Shown here one piece after another: positions 1 through 7,941 of a DNA stretch of 64,000 nucleotides. The position numbers and the translations under genes were made by a program. The DNA comes from CAYFLR01 sp964343805 (lineage in GTDB: Bacteria > Bdellovibrionota_B > Oligoflexia > CAYFLR01), in the NCBI GenBank assembly GCA_964343805.1, contig CAYFLR010000025.1, positions 1 to 64,000 on the forward strand. Reading direction: 5' to 3'. The notes beneath the pieces are model-generated. The model was not told the origin of the DNA. It saw nothing but the letters and a program-made list of their open reading frames with translations, and made no database searches. Within the stretch, counting starts at the first letter, position 1; every line of letters begins with the position of its first letter.

Positions 1-55
1 AAAAATTTAGGGCGAAAGAAGAAGGGGTCAAACCGTCTTTATTTTTCTTATCATT
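1..55. repeat. 55-bp dispersed direct repeat, copy 1
   Basis: The first 35 bases are identical to 5357-5391, and the next 20 match with four differences, so 51 of 55 bases agree. The shared core contains GGGGTCAAACCG. One frame stays open across it and encodes RKKKGSNR, which resembles the basic tail of REP-associated Y1 transposases (family knowledge, not shown here). No transposase body is visible, so this copy is either cut by the window edge or a free-standing remnant. Confidence 0.7.
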
Positions 56-253
56 CAGGATATGTGGTTAAAGGTTGTCCCTCTTTGTCCCTAGAAAGAA
101 GGATTATTCTATCTTCTTTTAAATCTACAGGATTATTGTGTATAAATAGAGAAATTTTAAGTGTTCCCAAGGGAAATCGGTGTTCTTTCAGAGTGTTCCC
201 AAAAATAAAAACAAAACAACTCTTTCGAGCGAACACTATTAAGTACCAAGCCA

Positions 254-282
254 TTGACCCCTTTAAGTCAATTTGAGAAAAT
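254..282 (+). promoter_or_regulatory. possible sigma70-type promoter of the HTH-FliM gene
   Basis: TTGACC at 254-259, a 17-base spacer, then GAAAAT at 277-282, in an AT-rich leader that ends at the Shine-Dalgarno AAGGAG (306-311). The -10 box is poor, so this is only a candidate. The preceding 56-253 holds no convincing gene. Confidence 0.3.
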
Positions 283-317
283 AGAAATAGATTACAAGAT
301 TTCAAAAGGAGAGAAAA

Positions 318-1496
318 GTGACTACTGGACTCACAGATAAAGTGGATATTGTGGAATGGCTAAGAGCAGAGTTCTTGAAAAGAAAAGAGAAAAATCAGAG
401 GTTTTCCTTAAGGGCCTTTGCCAGACAATTAGATATCCATCCAGGACGTTTGTCAGAGATATTCTCTCGAAAAAGAATGGTGACTGAAAAACTATTCAAT
501 AAATTGACTGACAAGTTAAATCTTCCTTCAGAGGAAACTGAAATGCTTCGAAACAACCTTCAATTCCAAGATTATTTTCAGACTATCTCCTCTTCCAGAA
601 GTGAGCCTGATAAGGGTGACAATCAAGGCCAGATTAAAGATAGTAAAAACAACAATGTGGTGGAGGGACAGATTGTGGATCATTCATTTCTAGATCAAGA
701 ACGAATCATCCAAGGGCGAATGCCAGCTTTAGAGTCAATTTATGAGGATTTTACAAGAAGACTTAAGACAATACTTCGAAGTCGAGGACATAAAGAGATA
801 GATGCCGTTAATATGATTGACAATACTTTCATAAGGGCAGGTGCGTTAATTGATAACATGACAGGTAATAACCTACATGCAGTTATTGAATCAAGACCGC
901 TCGGTGGATACAGTTTAGTTAACTTTAGCAGCGAATTACTCAACAAACTTATGGATATTGAGCCAGTTAAAAATCAAAATAGTGATGGTGAGCTGGAGCT
1001 GAGTGATCAACAGATGGAGGATGTGGAGGAATTCACTAAGGGTGTTTTAGAGCAGTTAAATCTCTGTTGGGAAAAAATCTTTGAACCCGATTTTTCATTT
1101 TTTCATTTTGAATTTAAAGCAGAGGATCTTTATGTTTGTCCCTCTTCCGAAGTTGTATTAATAACGACCTTTCAAGTTGTTTTAAAAGATTGTGCTGAAA
1201 ACTTGATCCTCTCCATAGTTATGCCCTACTTCTTAATAGAGCCCATAAAGAACAAATTATGTGTGCCTTATTCTACCCATTCTTGGCCCTCAACCAGAAC
1301 TATTAATTTAGATTTAATTCCTCATCATATAGAGGCTAAAATGGTAACCGAGTTGAAGGCAAAGGAATTAATGCAACTACAGGTAGGAGATATTATAAAC
1401 TTTAAGCATATCGTTGAAAAACCGTTTGACGCATATGTAGGTGATGTCAAAGTGGGAAAAGTAAAAATTGATTTAAAACACAAGGTCAATCCTTGA
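318..1496 (+). CDS. FliM-like switch protein with N-terminal TIGR02147-type HTH domain
   Basis: GTG start 6 bases after AAGGAG. Residues 10-80 form a helix-turn-helix region with SLRAFARQLDIHPGRLS (30-46). The same pattern occurs in the TIGR02147-type regulator at 43070-43891. After a polar linker (about 90-120) the protein becomes FliM-like: QERIIQGRMPALE (127-139) matches the start of the FliM middle domain, ESRPLGGYSL (191-200) matches its conserved loop, and a SpoA/C-ring domain covers about 325-388. The usual FliM N-terminal CheY-binding helix is absent and the HTH sits in its place. The FliN-like gene follows 10 bases downstream. Reading: a C-ring-type protein converted to, or coupled with, DNA binding. 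Whether it still joins a flagellar motor cannot be told, since no other flagellar gene lies in the window. Confidence 0.8.
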   Translation: MTTGLTDKVDIVEWLRAEFLKRKEKNQRFSLRAFARQLDIHPGRLSEIFSRKRMVTEKLFNKLTDKLNLPSEETEMLRNNLQFQDYFQTISSSRSEPDKGDNQGQIKDSKNNNVVEGQIVDHSFLDQERIIQGRMPALESIYEDFTRRLKTILRSRGHKEIDAVNMIDNTFIRAGALIDNMTGNNLHAVIESRPLGGYSLVNFSSELLNKLMDIEPVKNQNSDGELELSDQQMEDVEEFTKGVLEQLNLCWEKIFEPDFSFFHFEFKAEDLYVCPSSEVVLITTFQVVLKDCAENLILSIVMPYFLIEPIKNKLCVPYSTHSWPSTRTINLDLIPHHIEAKMVTELKAKELMQLQVGDIINFKHIVEKPFDAYVGDVKVGKVKIDLKHKVNP

Positions 1497-1506
1497 GGAG
1501 GTTAAA

Positions 1507-1752
1507 ATGAATAAAGAACATGTTAACAGTTCCAGTATTATGGATGAAGTCCCCTGTAAAGTTGAAGTAGTGGTTGGAGAAGCTCAATTAAATATGGGTG
1601 AACTGAACCAAGTGGCTTGTGGAAGTGTTATTGAACTCAATAAAATGGCGGGAGTTCCCTTAGATATAAAAGCCAATGGAAAAGTCGTGGCAAAGGGAGA
1701 GATGGTTGTAGTGAATGATCTATATGGGATTAGAGTAACTGAAGTTGTTTGA
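1507..1752 (+). CDS. FliN-like C-ring (SpoA domain) protein
   Basis: 81 aa. It is almost entirely one SpoA/FliN domain, from PCKVEVVVGEAQLNMGEL (residues 16-33) through GSVIELNKMAGVPLDI to the C-terminal EMVVVNDLYGIRVTEVV, which closely follows the FliN consensus. The long N-terminal extension of many FliN proteins is missing. Strong ribosome site AGGAGG just before the ATG, overlapping the stop of the HTH-FliM gene, so the two are translated as a pair. In flagella and type III secretion FliM and FliN form a hetero-complex. Here it is the obvious partner of the upstream fusion protein. Confidence 0.85.
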   Translation: MNKEHVNSSSIMDEVPCKVEVVVGEAQLNMGELNQVACGSVIELNKMAGVPLDIKANGKVVAKGEMVVVNDLYGIRVTEVV

Positions 1753-1820
1753 ACATAGTGAGCAGAATAGGAATCTATGCACTCCTGTTTTTGTCATAAT
1801 AAATAACAAAAAATCTGACA

Positions 1821-1840
1821 TAGATTCTTTAGATAATCTA
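1821..1840 (-). terminator. possible hairpin terminator of the subtilase remnant
   Basis: TAGATT (1821-1826) pairs with AATCTA (1835-1840) around an 8-base loop, directly after the minus-strand stop. It is followed on that strand by a T-rich stretch. The stem is short and AT-rich. Confidence 0.3.
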
Positions 1841-1841
1841 T

Positions 1842-2461
1842 CTACCTATTTGGTGTCCGCATTTCATTTGATCCACTGGTTGGATAGTCGGTAGAATCAT
1901 CACCTACAAGTGTGCAATAATCCGCTCCGGTGGATGTCCAGTAAATAGAAGTTTTTTCTCCTTTACCAACAACTGAAGGGGAAAAAGCTACATCAAGTGT
2001 TACATGTTGAGACGAAGATAAGGCATCTTTTATTGAAGCATCAAGATCCAGTCTTTTATGGTTATGCATTCCTGGTTCTCTAACGTCAACACATAAAATT
2101 TCAGTAGTTACAGCATCTCTGTTGTCAGTTACACTAATTCCATTGTTTACAAGTCTAGCAACAGTGTCCAAAATAGAATCATCTGGTTTAATGGCACGTA
2201 AAATGCCAATTGATCCCGCTATAATGGGTGCTGCTTGAGAGGTGCCTGTCATTTCTGGTTGATGATCTTCAGATGTAGTTGTTGTAAGGGGGAAGCTAGA
2301 TACGTTATACCTTAAAGTACCTGCTTTTACCTTTACGCCTGGAGCCAATATTGTAAGGGTTTCTCCTACATTTGAAAAACAGGCAATGTCACCAGGATTA
2401 ATAGTTCCTTCTCCTTCTGGGCACTTGTCATTTTCCCTGCCATTTTGGCCTCCTTTTTTTG
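1842..2461 (-). pseudogene. subtilase (peptidase S8) C-terminal remnant
   Basis: The main open stretch (1842-2348, TTG-initiated) contains MTGTSQAAPIIAG, the S8 catalytic-serine motif GTSxAAP, then about 100 residues of C-terminal tail. Upstream, another frame continues the homology: GRENDKCPEGEGTINPGD followed by IACF. A single-base shift near 2371-2380 then joins it to SNVGETLTILAPG, the usual 'FSNxG...APG' segment before the serine motif. The Asp and His parts of the triad are not present, and the coding sense fades near 2461. So this is a 5'-truncated, frameshifted protease gene and unlikely to make an active enzyme. Confidence 0.75.
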
Positions 2462-2554
2462 AACAATGTTAGCATATATGTTGGTTCAGTTTAAGCCAGG
2501 CAGGTCACCGTGGAAACGGATTACTGGAGGGCTCTTGACCTCTCGCAGAAAAAT

Positions 2555-4414
2555 TTAGAGCTTATTAAAGAAGCCTGAAAGAGGTATGTTTGAATCAAAA
2601 CTATGAGTTACACCGAGATCAATTTCTAAAATGCTCTCAGAACTTCTGGGAATAGCATAGATTTTTCCATTTGGTGCTAGAACACCTCCATACCATTTTG
2701 AACCATCAGTACTCACATTGCCTAGTGTGTTGACAGATTGATTGATGGGGTCGATCTCTAAAATGGTAGAGGCGGCATGGGGTATACCGTATATTTTCCC
2801 ATTGGGAGCTAAAACCCCACCTCTCCATTTATCGGTGTCACTTGATAAACTACCGAATGTAACCGCTGTTTGATTATCTGGGTCTATTTCAAGTACGGCT
2901 GTGCTAGATAAAGGGATACCATAGATCTTGCCATTCGAGGCAAGGACTCCACTAAACCATTTACCTCCATCTGTTCCCAGACTTCCAAACGTAGAAACTG
3001 TTTGATTATCAGGGTCTATTTCAAGTACAGATTCCGATAAGGAGGGTATGCCATAAATCTTACCGTTGGGTGCCAGTACTCCAGCATGCCATTTACCTGT
3101 TCCGTTTAAATTGCCGAAAGTATTTGTTGTTTGGTTGACGGGATCAATCTCAAGTACTGTAGTTGAGTTGTAGGGAATAGCGTAGATTTTTCCATTTGGT
3201 GCTAAGATGCCCCCGCCCCATTTACCTGTTCCACTTAAATTACCGAAGGTATTTGTTGTCTGGTTGACGGGATCAATTTCTAAAACCGATGTTGTATTAA
3301 AAGGTATGCCGTAAATTTTACCGTTATTTGCTAGTGTGCCACCAATCCATTTTTGACCGGAAGGCAGAGACCCAAATGTGGTTGCTGTGTTGTTAATCGG
3401 GTCGATTTCGAGGACTGTTGTGCTCGTAAAAGGAATGCCGTATATCTTACCGTTTGTTGCAAGAACCCCACCGAACCACTTATGAGTTCCGGTTAAGGAG
3501 CCAAATGAATCTATTGTGAGGGTGCCGGATTGGTTTTCTGTTTTTGTTTTATCGAGTTCGTTCTTATAAATAGGCCAAACTTCTAATTCAATTTTTGTCC
3601 AGTCCAATAGTAATTCTGTAACTATTGGATAGCAGATTGACTCGGTTCCTTCTGCTGTTTTAAATTTTACAGAAATTGATTTTTCTGTCACATCTAGTGA
3701 GAGCGAGAAAGTTAATTGCACCGCCTGGTAATTTCCTGCAGAACAATTGGCGGTTTCTGAAATTTTCATTTCAGTTACGAGATCGTCATAGGTTAGAGTT
3801 AAAGGAATTTCATTGATATAAATTATAGAAGGTGCTGTTAGAGACCCCTCTGGTAAATCAATCTCAGCTTCGCCTTCGGTATCATTTTCATTAGTTGATT
3901 CATTTTCAACAGTAGATTCTTCATTCAATTGTTCTATGGGGGGGTGATTATCATTTTCAGGCTTGTTCGGTGCTGAAGGCTTACATGTTAATGTAAAAAT
4001 CTCCTCATCCTGGCCTCCACTCTTAGTGCTAATATTCATGTCAAAGGAATGTTCCTCTGTTACTTGAAGCCCTTCTATTGATATCCTGGAATCGTCTTCA
4101 ATACATTTAATTCCTGATTGATTACAAATTGGGGTCTTGTAGGATCCCTTAAAATAGAGAGTTGGAGCTCCAACATACTCATAGCCAGTCAGGATATTAA
4201 AGGAGATTACGGCCTTTTGAGAAGTGCAATTTATTTGAAGGTTCTCGTAAATTTTCTGAATACCTGATGGGTCTTCAGTATTTTTATACTTTTTAAATTT
4301 AGAATCTTCCTTATTTGTATTACTGGTGTCTGTGACTAGACCCTGACAGTTAAATAATAAAAAAAGGAAAGTTAGTGAAAAATAGATTTGAAAATTAATT
4401 TTATAAATTGGCAT
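2555..4414 (-). CDS. lipoprotein with seven propeller-type repeats
   Basis: 619 aa. The signal peptide ends in the lipobox LLFNC, so it is exported and lipid-anchored. Residues about 25-300 hold acidic and Cys-containing segments (CTSQKAVISF, CKPSAPNKP, CSAGNYQAV) without a recognised domain. From about 300 to the end there are seven copies of a 43-48-residue repeat with the pattern KW-GGVLAPNGKIYGIP followed by LEIDP. Seven repeats of this size fit a closed seven-bladed beta-propeller. That fold is an inference from repeat number and pattern. Repeats 3 and 4 are nearly identical, suggesting recent internal duplication. Function unknown; a binding or adhesion role is possible. No obvious operon partner. 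Confidence 0.8.
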   Translation of the reverse strand: MPIYKINFQIYFSLTFLFLLFNCQGLVTDTSNTNKEDSKFKKYKNTEDPSGIQKIYENLQINCTSQKAVISFNILTGYEYVGAPTLYFKGSYKTPICNQSGIKCIEDDSRISIEGLQVTEEHSFDMNISTKSGGQDEEIFTLTCKPSAPNKPENDNHPPIEQLNEESTVENESTNENDTEGEAEIDLPEGSLTAPSIIYINEIPLTLTYDDLVTEMKISETANCSAGNYQAVQLTFSLSLDVTEKSISVKFKTAEGTESICYPIVTELLLDWTKIELEVWPIYKNELDKTKTENQSGTLTIDSFGSLTGTHKWFGGVLATNGKIYGIPFTSTTVLEIDPINNTATTFGSLPSGQKWIGGTLANNGKIYGIPFNTTSVLEIDPVNQTTNTFGNLSGTGKWGGGILAPNGKIYAIPYNSTTVLEIDPVNQTTNTFGNLNGTGKWHAGVLAPNGKIYGIPSLSESVLEIDPDNQTVSTFGSLGTDGGKWFSGVLASNGKIYGIPLSSTAVLEIDPDNQTAVTFGSLSSDTDKWRGGVLAPNGKIYGIPHAASTILEIDPINQSVNTLGNVSTDGSKWYGGVLAPNGKIYAIPRSSESILEIDLGVTHSFDSNIPLSGFFNKL

Positions 4415-4817
4415 ATTATTTTACTCTACTTAAGTTTAGCCTGTTGGAGACAGTGGTAGCAAGTCTATTCAGTTTTATGGGCAAAAGCAACAAAATCCTT
4501 AGCATGCAACTAGAGTGGTTTGCATCAATTTACATGGGGGTAATGATCATCTTACTATCACAGAATAAAAAAAAATAGACCATAGGATCGTACCAACTAA
4601 TCTTAAAAGTCTTGAGCGCATCAAAGTTTCGCAAATAGCGAAAATTGGCATTGAATACTATTGACTCCTTCACCTATAAAAAGTATTTTTTATTCCTATT
4701 TGTTACAGGAGTAAATATGTACTATTTGGTGACTTTTTTAGGAACAGTAGCCCGGCTGGATTTAAATTTTTGCAGCTACGTTGACGGAGATATAGAGCTA
4801 TCTCTAGGGTATGCCTT
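4415..4817. other. 403-bp intergenic stretch without recognisable gene
   Basis: AT-rich with runs of A and stop codons in all frames. No RNA gene, strong repeat or convincing promoter was seen. It must contain the promoter of the propeller lipoprotein (minus) and of the membrane protein that follows (plus). Confidence 0.5.
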
Positions 4818-5300
4818 TTGAAATTTTCCCCAAAAAAAGTATTCCCCTTTCTAACTTGCCTTAATTTCGGTCTCACTGCCCAATTGGGTTGGGCCATAAC
4901 AAATGGCAATTTTAAATACTTTTCAATACGGTTCTTAGGCAGTACGGTAATACTTTTTATTTTGTATTGGATTCTTAAGAAAGTACTCAACTCTAAATTT
5001 AAGCGGCTGGTTGACTCTTGCCCTCTCTTATTAAATTATAATTTTCCCTTTCTTTTAAGCGGTTCTTTATATGGCTTTTTACTCCCTCTTTTGTGGCATA
5101 AATTACTTTTCCTTGGAGGGTATTTTTTAGCAGTTAGTTTTATATTGAGTCGATTGAATAAAACCAGTTTTAAGGGCATTCTTAATAGTCAAAAGTTAAC
5201 TATTTTACATTGGCGGGAAACACTTTTCAGTAAAGAAATACCAACAATTATTTTTATTGGTGTTGCGCTAACCATGATAAACAATTGGACTTTTTCATAA
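4818..5300 (+). CDS. small multi-pass membrane protein, unknown
   Basis: 160 aa from a TTG start. The ribosome site is weak, so the start is uncertain. Hydrophobic segments at about residues 12-28, 38-54, 76-110 and 143-156 suggest four or five membrane spans separated by short basic loops. I do not recognise the family. It is followed directly by a hairpin and by the second copy of the 55-bp repeat. It stands alone in a region of decayed genes and could itself be a fragment. Confidence 0.45.
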   Translation: MKFSPKKVFPFLTCLNFGLTAQLGWAITNGNFKYFSIRFLGSTVILFILYWILKKVLNSKFKRLVDSCPLLLNYNFPFLLSGSLYGFLLPLLWHKLLFLGGYFLAVSFILSRLNKTSFKGILNSQKLTILHWRETLFSKEIPTIIFIGVALTMINNWTFS

Positions 5301-5301
5301 G

Positions 5302-5323
5302 AAAATCGTTTTAAACCGATTTT
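5302..5323 (+). terminator. hairpin after the membrane protein gene
   Basis: AAAATCG (5302-5308) and CGATTTT (5317-5323) form a perfect 7-bp stem with an 8-base loop, one base after the TAA stop, followed by an A/T-rich tract. Position fits a weak intrinsic terminator. Confidence 0.45.
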
Positions 5324-5356
5324 AAATTTATTATTGAGAAATTTACTTGGCATAGA

Positions 5357-5411
5357 AAAAATTTAGGGCGAAAGAAGAAGGGGTCAAACCGCTTTTGTTT
5401 TTCTTATTATT
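5357..5411. repeat. 55-bp dispersed direct repeat, copy 2
   Basis: Matches 1-55 at 51 of 55 positions, the first 35 bases perfectly. The in-frame reading gives the same basic peptide tail and then hits TAA. It lies between the membrane protein gene and a transposase remnant, so it marks a junction produced by mobile DNA. Confidence 0.7.
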
Positions 5412-5442
5412 AAATGGGTTGCCAGATTATTTATCATCATGG

Positions 5443-5708
5443 GAGAACGGATATGTAGAGTCTTTTAATGGAAAGTTAAGAGACGAACTTTAAATGGTGA
5501 GATCTTCCCAACTTTAAAAGAAGCTCAGATTTTAATTAAACAATGGAGGAAAGTCTATAACCCCATCAGGCCTCACAGTTACTTGGGTTATAGGCCTCCA
5601 GCAGCAGAGGTAAAAGTGGCAAAAACATGTGAAGAAAATGGTAAGTGTTCAATGACAGCTGGACCTAATTTTGGGGCTACAGTCACTGAGCCAACATGGA
5701 GAGGCTAA
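5443..5708 (+). pseudogene. IS3-family transposase C-terminal remnant
   Basis: Reading from 5443 gives ENGYVESFNGKLRDEL, the conserved end of an IS3-family rve integrase domain around the last catalytic Glu. A one-base deletion near 5492 then breaks the frame. After correction the reading continues LNGEIFPTLKEAQIL, then YNPIRPHSYLGYRPPAAE, and runs to TAG-free end TAA at 5706-5708. The N-terminal two thirds are missing. An inactive scar of an insertion sequence. Confidence 0.85.
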
Positions 5709-5823
5709 ACAATATCTAAAAATCGCTGGACAGTGGGAAAGCCATATATTGACAAGTTTAGTCAATCAAGACTGGGAAGATAAATAAGTATTATAAAGGA
5801 TAAATAGTGTAAGGTTACTGTCT

Positions 5824-6597
5824 ATGATACTCAAAGCGATAGAAATTAAAGATACACAATACTTTGACAAAATAAAGAACCTGTTCCCGGCTAATGCCGT
5901 CAACCATCCAATGATATTCTCAGCATTAAAGCACACATCTCCTGGTCACCTCATTCTAGAGGATAAAGATAACCCTAAATCATGTTTATTACGACTGAAT
6001 TGGGGTATGACTTTTATAGGAGGTAAGCCAAGTTCTGACTTCGTTAATAAAGGAATTCAACAATTGAGGGAAAAAGGTCGGGTTTTATTAGCTATTATGA
6101 GTGAAGAAGATGGAACGAGTTTAATAGCTCCTGACCGTAAATTACCTCGCATCGCTTTTGATGATTTTGATTTCTCTAATGAGAGATTTAATGAATACTG
6201 CAACGATAAGTTAGACGGTCTAATAATCCTAGAAATAGACAATAACCTCCTCTCCCGTTGCCAATGGAAGACGGAGGTAATGGATGCTTTTGGAGACAAA
6301 AGCCTATTTTTAAAAAACGGGCTAGGCTTTTGCCTTATGAAAAATAATGAAATTTTATGCGAAGCTTACGCCTTTTTCTTCGGGCTTTCACATGTTGAAA
6401 TAGGGACTGTAACTTCTGAAAAGCATCTTAAAAAGAATTACGCTACCTTACTCTGCTCCCACCTTATAAAAATCTGTAAGGAAAGAGGCTTTGCCCCCTA
6501 TTGGAGTTGAAATGTAAACAATCCAGCTTCTGCTAGTTTTGCAAGAAAATTAGGTTTTAAGAAAGAGACATCTTATTCATTGTATTGCTATACTTAA
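5824..6597 (+). pseudogene. GNAT-type acetyltransferase interrupted by in-frame TGA
   Basis: The reading frame opens at ATG 5824 and reaches TGA at 6508-6510 after 228 residues. The same frame continues without shift for 28 more codons to TAA at 6595-6597. The downstream part reads NVNNPASASFARKLGF, the normal final motif of this GNAT subfamily (Asn-x-x-Ser-x-x-x-A-x-KLGF). The upstream part contains HVEIGTVTSEKHLKKNYA, the acetyl-CoA site region. At the TGA, relatives commonly have Trp, Cys or a polar residue (family knowledge). One point mutation therefore splits an otherwise complete protein of 257 codons. The next gene starts 27 bases later. Likely inactive unless the stop is read through. 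Confidence 0.75.
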
Positions 6598-6623
6598 AGT
6601 AAAATATAAACAAAAGGGTAAGC

Positions 6624-7169
6624 TTGAGCTATCTATACCATCTTAAACCAGAACCTTTTGAAGGGAACTCCTTAATCCCTCTTAATCTAATGGATAGGGA
6701 TTCAGACCTTTATAGGAAAAACTCTAAAAAGTATGTTGGCAGGGAAGAACTCATGAAAGAGGTCATCCCTATTTTAAATTGCAAATGGAATGATGTGGTT
6801 CAATTCTCAGCTCTTGACCCTCAGATCATCGCTAAGGAACTTAGGAAATACAACCCTACTTTAAAAATCATCCGACCTTATTACTTTAAAGTACATGTTA
6901 GTCAAATAGCCTCAAAGTATGAGGCTGTGTTGTTCGATCGGAAAAAAAGGAAAAAAGGAGATTTCACCATCAGAGATGATGAGGTTTCTCCTCTGACTGA
7001 ACAAAATTATAAAGAGCTTCATGAAGTGCCCCAAGATACCATCCACTATTGGATGGAGGTTCAAAAAAATGGAGGCCCCTTTCTTTGGTTTCCGTTCATT
7101 CCCCATATCTTGATAAAAGGTATAATAGAGGTTTCAGACTTTGAGGTTTGTGAGATAAATATTAGATAA
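6624..7169 (+). CDS. conserved hypothetical protein next to GNAT gene
   Basis: 181 aa from a TTG start. A weak AAGGGTAAG lies upstream. It contains YLYHLKPEPFEGNSLIPLNL, VGREELMKEVIPILNCKWND and, near the end, FIPHILIKGIIEVSDFEV. I recall similar 'group-specific' proteins from Bacillus beside acetyltransferases, but no function is known to me. Spacing of 27 bases suggests cotranscription with the interrupted GNAT gene. A 57-bp piece of its 3' part (7063-7119) recurs at 7942-7998. Confidence 0.55.
   Translation: MSYLYHLKPEPFEGNSLIPLNLMDRDSDLYRKNSKKYVGREELMKEVIPILNCKWNDVVQFSALDPQIIAKELRKYNPTLKIIRPYYFKVHVSQIASKYEAVLFDRKKRKKGDFTIRDDEVSPLTEQNYKELHEVPQDTIHYWMEVQKNGGPFLWFPFIPHILIKGIIEVSDFEVCEINIR
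7063..7119. repeat. 57-bp direct repeat, copy 1 (inside gene)
   Basis: Aligns base for base with 7942-7998 with three mismatches. It is the coding sequence for the segment near FLWFPFIPHILIK. The two copies bracket the toxin-antitoxin-like pair. Confidence 0.8.
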
Positions 7170-7183
7170 AGGCGGATACCCCC

Positions 7184-7218
7184 AACCTATTAAAGGAAGG
7201 TTTTTTAAATCCTTTAAT
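7184..7218. terminator. bidirectional hairpin between convergent genes
   Basis: Two overlapping inverted repeats: AACCT/AGGTT (7184-7188 and 7198-7202) followed by TTTT for the plus strand, and ATTAAAGGA/TCCTTTAAT (7189-7197 and 7210-7218, perfect 9-bp stem). It sits exactly between the stops of the convergent genes at 7169 and 7225. Confidence 0.6.
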
Positions 7219-7224
7219 TCATAA

Positions 7225-7527
7225 CTATGAGACCTTCAGCTTATATTCAGGGTACACCACAGCATAAAGGTGAATGAGTTTGTCAGTGCTAAATTTACTG
7301 ATACGATGGTTAAAAATACGACTCATATCAGCTTTTGTGATTTTTAGAACTTTCGCCATTTGAGTTGCATTCAAATTATTGGTTTTGGCATATTTTAAAA
7401 GATCTTGGCAGATTTGAAAGCGAAATTTATCCAACTCCGAAGCATCTGGATCAAGCATCTTAAATCCATCTCGTTTTTCCAGTTTATTCCTGATTTTTTT
7501 TAACTCATTACTGTTGGGAAAACTCAT
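7225..7527 (-). CDS. XRE-type HTH protein, likely antitoxin
   Basis: 100 aa. The central region NNLNATQMAKVLKITKADMSRIFNH is a clear Cro/C1-type helix-turn-helix (about residues 52-76). The start overlaps the stop of the upstream gene by 4 bases, a translational coupling common in toxin-antitoxin modules. Order (toxin-like first, HTH second) is like higBA. An upstream palindrome at 7841-7856 may be its operator. The role is inferred from layout and size. The HTH assignment is secure. Confidence 0.7.
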   Translation of the reverse strand: MSFPNSNELKKIRNKLEKRDGFKMLDPDASELDKFRFQICQDLLKYAKTNNLNATQMAKVLKITKADMSRIFNHRISKFSTDKLIHLYAVVYPEYKLKVS

Positions 7528-7832
7528 TTGCCTCTCCTGTAGGCATTTATGATGCCAATATAAATCTTATCTTTTTCAAGCAACCAAATTAGTTTGTAAT
7601 TCTTGTTATCGAGGATCATATTATCTGTTACATAATAATCAAAGGACCCTTTGGACTCCTCAATAGGAAAGGTCCCTCCGTTTAGCAACCCAACAAGCCT
7701 TAAGATCAAATCATCATTTATTGAATTGGCATGCCTCTCTTCATAATGGGGGTCAATAATAGCTTTTGTAATTTTTCTACCATTAATAGTAAGACTGATG
7801 TTATACTCTCGCCTATCCATAAATCTAAACAT
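7524..7832 (-). CDS. small protein, possible toxin of a TA pair
   Basis: 102 aa. It ends with NYKLIWLLEKDKIYIGIINAYRR, a beta-rich, basic C-terminus reminiscent of RelE/HigB-fold toxins, but I cannot assign a family. The N-terminus is NISLTINGRKITKAIIDPHYEERH. ATG at 7830-7832; an internal ATG at codon 5 is an alternative start. It overlaps the HTH gene by 4 bases. Naming it a toxin rests on gene pairing, size and the upstream palindrome, not on visible catalytic residues. Confidence 0.5.
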   Translation of the reverse strand: MFRFMDRREYNISLTINGRKITKAIIDPHYEERHANSINDDLILRLVGLLNGGTFPIEESKGSFDYYVTDNMILDNKNYKLIWLLEKDKIYIGIINAYRRGK

Positions 7833-7840
7833 ATCAGAAG

Positions 7841-7856
7841 TTGTCTATTTTGACAA
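7841..7856. promoter_or_regulatory. palindrome upstream of the TA-like pair
   Basis: TTGTC-N6-GACAA, a perfect 5-bp inverted repeat with centre-to-centre spacing suited to an HTH dimer. It ends 9 bases before the first ATG. TA antitoxins usually autoregulate through such sites. Confidence 0.5.
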
Positions 7857-7941
7857 CCCTATAAATATTCAAATCTTCTGGAAAGCTTATAAATAGCTTA
7901 AAACCATTCCTAATGGTACCATAGACTTTTGGGCTGATGCT

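Noticed and set aside
64..276. Plus-strand 70-codon frame near the window start
   Set aside because: No ribosome site, composition unlike the other genes, and it begins inside the dispersed repeat.
1771..1827. GAATCTATG / CATAGATTC 9-bp inverted repeat as terminator of the FliN-like gene
   Set aside because: The 39-base loop makes a stable terminator unlikely; the smaller hairpin at 1821-1840 fits better.
1..5411. The 55-bp repeats as integron attC sites
   Set aside because: No RYYYAAC/GTTRRRY core pair or stem-forming arms could be found, and no integrase gene is present.
6508..6510. TGA in the acetyltransferase as selenocysteine codon
   Set aside because: No SECIS-like hairpin was seen directly after it, and GNAT enzymes have no catalytic Cys there. 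A point mutation is simpler.
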